Both the position numbers and the translations under genes were made by a program. The notes below the pieces were generated by a model. The model ran no database searches, was not told where the DNA came from, and saw only the letters and a list, made by a program, of their open reading frames with translations. From the NCBI GenBank assembly GCA_024529925.1, contig JAFEUB010000798.1:1241001-1305000 (forward strand): 64,000 bases of DNA, read 5' to 3'. Source of the stretch: Ophthalmolycus amberensis (Eukaryota; Chordata; Actinopteri; Perciformes; Zoarcidae). Below are positions 60,190 to 64,000 of the stretch, piece by piece; the first letter of the stretch is position 1; each line of letters starts with the position of its first letter.

Positions 60190-63100
60190 CGGTGCTCACC
60201 ACCCTTTTCTTTAGAGGTTAGCGGAATCATCCTGTCGGACCATGAGGGAGAAGAGTTCTGGGTATCACAGAAGAGGAGGAATGTGGTCCATGATGTAGCT
60301 GGATGAAGGAGCTTCTTGTTTTGGGACTCCACATGAGGACGGGTCTCCTTTGGTTCCTACGCTGAAGAACTTTTATTTAAACCATGCACCTTTTTGTTCA
60401 GTGGAAGTCATTAGCGTCATACTTTTAACTACAGAAACTATCTGACGCGACGGAGCAGTTACACCATCCCAACGCAAACAGCATCTCAACCAGGGAAAGA
60501 TTTCATTTTTGATCTTTTAAATGATTTCAAAGTTTTATGACACTTGTAAAATCTGCTGGGCACAACTGGAGCTCCTACGACTCTGTTTCTGTCGGTGTGA
60601 CGGGTGACGGGTGACAGTACCTGTATGTTGGGCCGGGTGTTGTCAAGGGCGTATCGTTGCTGCTGTTTGGTTGAAGCACAAGCAAGTGTTAAGCCAGCGA
60701 TGTAAAGCTCGCTTCATTAACTCATCGAGGTTCAGTACTAGTACACAGTACTAGTAATAGAACAAGGGTCAATCTATGTAGTGATCGCTTTATCTAACGA
60801 GACCCTGAAACAGATAATGGAGAAAATGCTAAATGGAGTTTACAAAAGGCACAGTTTGTACTTTTATAAAATATTTAAACTGTTTTATTGACGTAGTCTG
60901 ATGAGAAATAGTTTGTTCAGAACCTGACGTAAATCATTCAAGCTTACTCCTACATCTGCTTTTGAACAGAAAGCTAACCACTGACAATTTCTGTCATTGT
61001 CAAAACCATATAAAAAAAAAAATACTCATCACAAAAGTATTCATTTTACAAAGATACAAAACCCCAAAAAAGATGCGAATTCCTATATTTGATATTTGTA
61101 TCAATTACCTTTTTTTTTTGTGAGTGACCAAACAATTAACCGACTAATCACTTCAGCATTTCAGATTTGTCAAAAGGGATTCGGCCCCTTTCATAAAACT
61201 CACCATCATGTGAAGCATCTCCGACAACATGTGCAATCTGTATCCGAGCCGGAACCTTGGCAGCTACTTCAACCCTCACGTGTATCCACTTCGCTGCAGC
61301 CGGAGACTCAAACAATGGTTTCTATTGTTGAAGCAATGACACAAAAAGCCGCAGCCGGCTATTTGAAATGTACCGTTACAAGTTCCAGGCCCATTTGCGT
61401 TGTTAACATACACTGTAGCAGTAGCATAGTAGCGCCGCTGCTCCTCAGCAACACTGAAAGAAGAACTGTCGTGTGTGTGTGTTCGGACATTTGACTCGTC
61501 ACAGGCCAACAGGAAACGCACAGGTGAAACACATGTCATCAGTGATGGCTTGTTTCCATCGAGTGTCCCAGTAAGCCATGACAGTGAGCCAGCATGCACA
61601 CAACCTGGACCCTGAGACCAGCCCCGCTAAATGGAATGCAGATGTTTTTGGTGTTATCAGTACGCCTGTGCTTTTACTGCTGTGGACGAGCCAAAATGTC
61701 TGCCATCCAATCCAACCGCAGCATTTTGAGGAATTCACACAAAACATTTGTAAATGTGAGTTTGAAACACTGAACGCTCCGTGGTGTTGTGTGAGAACCT
61801 TTTCCTCGATGTCTAAACCGAGAGAAATAATTCATAATTCAGCTAGAAGACGACAAACTACATTCAGTCTGTTTTCACAGTGGTGCCTGTGCAAGATCAC
61901 ACTAATTATTATTATTTATATATTATTTTTTTACAGTATCACAATATAACTACACTCAACTCAATACAAGGACCTGGTAAACTACATCACTTTACTCCCG
62001 TTGAACCAGATCTTTATGCGTCTTTGTTTTGTTTTGGATGACTGTTGCAGTGCCTTATTTAACTTGTTTGACGGTTATTAGTTTGTGTGTCTTTTCATTG
62101 AAAAGGATTTTGACCAAAGGCTTGTGAAGACTGTGGTGCCACATAACGGACCGGTCCACTCTGGCTTTGGGTAAAACTGAGTCCCGATAGATTCACACCG
62201 GGACAAATCAGATTGTACGAGTGGTCACTTGAATCCATTGGCATTACAGTTCATATTAGACTCTGTTCTATTGTAAATTGTACATAATCTTGACATAGAT
62301 GAAGAAAGTCCATCTTGGTTATGATATAGTTGTGAAGGTCTAAAAGGACAGCTGAGGGTTAAATGGCAGCGACCTTAATTATTCACTTTGTGAGCTAAAC
62401 CTGCTTCTTTACTGCTTAACCCATCACATCCCCCGTGAGAAAACACGACATCAAGCCAGCCCTTGATCTACGGTACTCATGTAATCATTGTGGGGACAAC
62501 TGTACAAATTTGTGACTGTAAAAAAAAAAAGAGGCAAATATATGAATGTAAATTATAATTTGCCAAATCCAGCAGCTCTATTCCCTTCTTTCAAGTTGTT
62601 TTTAGCACATTGCTTCTCATTTCAGCATTGCCGGATGAACTGGCCGTGTGGTCCCTGCCTGTACAAAGATGTACATTACACTTATTAACTGTCTGAAAAG
62701 TAGACATACATATTCAAAACAAAATCCTAACGTGGATGCATTGATGTGTGTTGATGTGTGTCGATTCTTACACTGTTGTCATTACATATTGTTGATAATC
62801 ATAAAATGCCTATATTGATATTACCGTGCTTATGGACCTAACTGCATTTGCACTTGCACTATTAAGACTAATACTGAAGTAAATGACTAGTGTTTATTTT
62901 ATATAGAAATATAAAGTTTAAAGTCTATTTCAGCACATAACTGTCTGTCTGTCTTCTGAAGATCTGTCTGTCCCTCTCTGGCTACGTTTACATGATATTA
63001 CAGCCAGATTCTAGCGAGCTAAAAAGAATACATGTCTGTTTGAACTGTACATCATTGTTTAACAATATGTATGTGAGCAAAGCTGCATTATGTTATTTCA

Positions 63101-63720
63101 TTTACAGTGCTGACCCCATTATCAGATGTAACATTGAACCCTTCAGAGCCTCAATGTTTGCAATTTAAACTACAACTGTGTTCACTAAAACCTCTCAAAA
63201 CTGGAAACGTTTCCTTTATTTTCAGATTATTACAAAGCTGGAAAGTATATTTTATGTTTTAACACATTGTACACAACAGGAAATTGTTCCAGGAACATTA
63301 ACTTCACTCAGATTTGTCTTCAACAACATTAAGAGTAACTGATTTTGGATCTGAGATGTTTTAATCTAAGTGTGTGGGATGAATAAAAAACAACAACGCT
63401 CCATGTAATGCTTTTATAGTTAAAGCAGTTAAACTCAGACTCAGTATAAAACAGACCTAAACAAAAAGGCTGCAAGTCACAGCTTTTAGTTTTCAGCCCA
63501 TGGTTTGTATGGATAACGTGCCACGGTGCACAATCTTTGTTTTGTTTGAGCGTCACAGAGGTGTGTGTGTGAGTGTGTGTGTGTGTGTGCGAGAGTCTCC
63601 CCAGCGCTTTCATTTCACTAACCTTCCCGTTCAGACAGTCTCCTCTCTGAGACGCCGTCTGTCGTCATCGTGATTTATGAGTTTAATAAAACCCTGTGTG
63701 TGTGTTAGTAGCTCAGGGCC
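60190..63720 (+). other. kctd3: Probable kctd3 3'UTR
   Basis: No supported exon on either strand. Plus-strand AATAAA hexamers lie at 63382-63387 and 63685-63690, giving a 3'UTR of 3.2-3.5 kb, if one of these is the true site. The region is AT-rich with A/T runs (61013-61022, 61111-61119, 62520-62530). Confidence 0.45.
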
Positions 63721-64000
63721 ATACTGTCCCTTACAATCACTCCACAAGCTCTCTTTTCACAAGCTCTCCCTCCCTCCACGGCTGACAATAGCTGTGAATG
63801 TTTTGGAAGTGCCCTTGTCAGACTGGTGTCCTTGAGCGAGGGCACGCTTGTTACTGCCAGTTTGTTAATTTCAAACTTGCCCTGATGTTCCCTTAAGGGA
63901 CGCAGGAGCAAAACTAAATTACTGCTGCATAGTTTTGATGGAGATACCGGCCCGCTGTGTGTTTGTGCTGGCGGGCACGGCTGTGTGTGGTAACTAAATA
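63721..64000. other. Right flank, nothing recognised
   Basis: No exon, repeat or RNA gene that I can support. A GT/GA run lies just to its left near 63560-63596. Confidence 0.5.

Noticed and set aside
61096..61949. Overlapping open frames of 107-132 residues on both strands
   Set aside because: They sit in the kctd3 3'UTR, with no family resemblance and no splice or promoter context.

Overview
The window is vertebrate nuclear DNA, most likely from a percomorph teleost. The evidence is short coding exons with GT-AG introns, proteins that match vertebrate orthologs almost residue by residue, abundant (CA)n/(TC)n microsatellites, and several dispersed repeats that I recognise from fish genomes (a tRNA-derived SINE, a LINE tail ending in an ATTCTG repeat, MITE-like elements). 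Nothing prokaryotic or viral is visible. The names below come from remembered family sequences, not from a database search.

Layout, left to right. (1) About 140-3754, plus strand: the last ten coding exons of a kinesin-3-like gene, best match kif28 (KIF28P-like); its motor end lies off the left edge. (2) 6233-30542, minus strand: complete frizzled-3 (fzd3) in ten coding exons with a 16.4-kb first coding intron. It converges tail-to-tail with the kinesin gene. (3) 34641-37453, minus: krtcap3, a four-helix membrane protein whose first coding exon holds only 13 coding bases. (4) 39980-49947, minus: nrbp1, a pseudokinase, in 17 coding exons. nrbp1 and krtcap3 lie in the same order and orientation as in human 2p23. 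(5) 51952-60189, plus: kctd3 (BTB/T1 plus WD40) in 19 coding exons, head-to-head with nrbp1 across a CCAAT/GC-box/ETS-rich region of about 1.4 kb. The remainder is UTR and unassigned flank.

The five genes are not a pathway. They cover microtubule transport, Wnt/planar polarity signalling, an uncharacterised membrane protein, a ubiquitin-ligase/signalling scaffold and an ion-channel accessory protein.

I found no previously undescribed multi-gene system. The observations most worth checking are: four frame disruptions next to short base runs, three in kctd3 and one in the last nrbp1 exon, which look like base-calling errors and would corrupt automatic gene models; a perfect 337-bp (TCC)n tract with an inverted-orientation (GGA)n partner 2.9 kb away in the same fzd3 intron; a fold-back inverted repeat filling another fzd3 intron; and a 145-bp perfect (AC)n tract starting 27 nt past an nrbp1 5' splice site.
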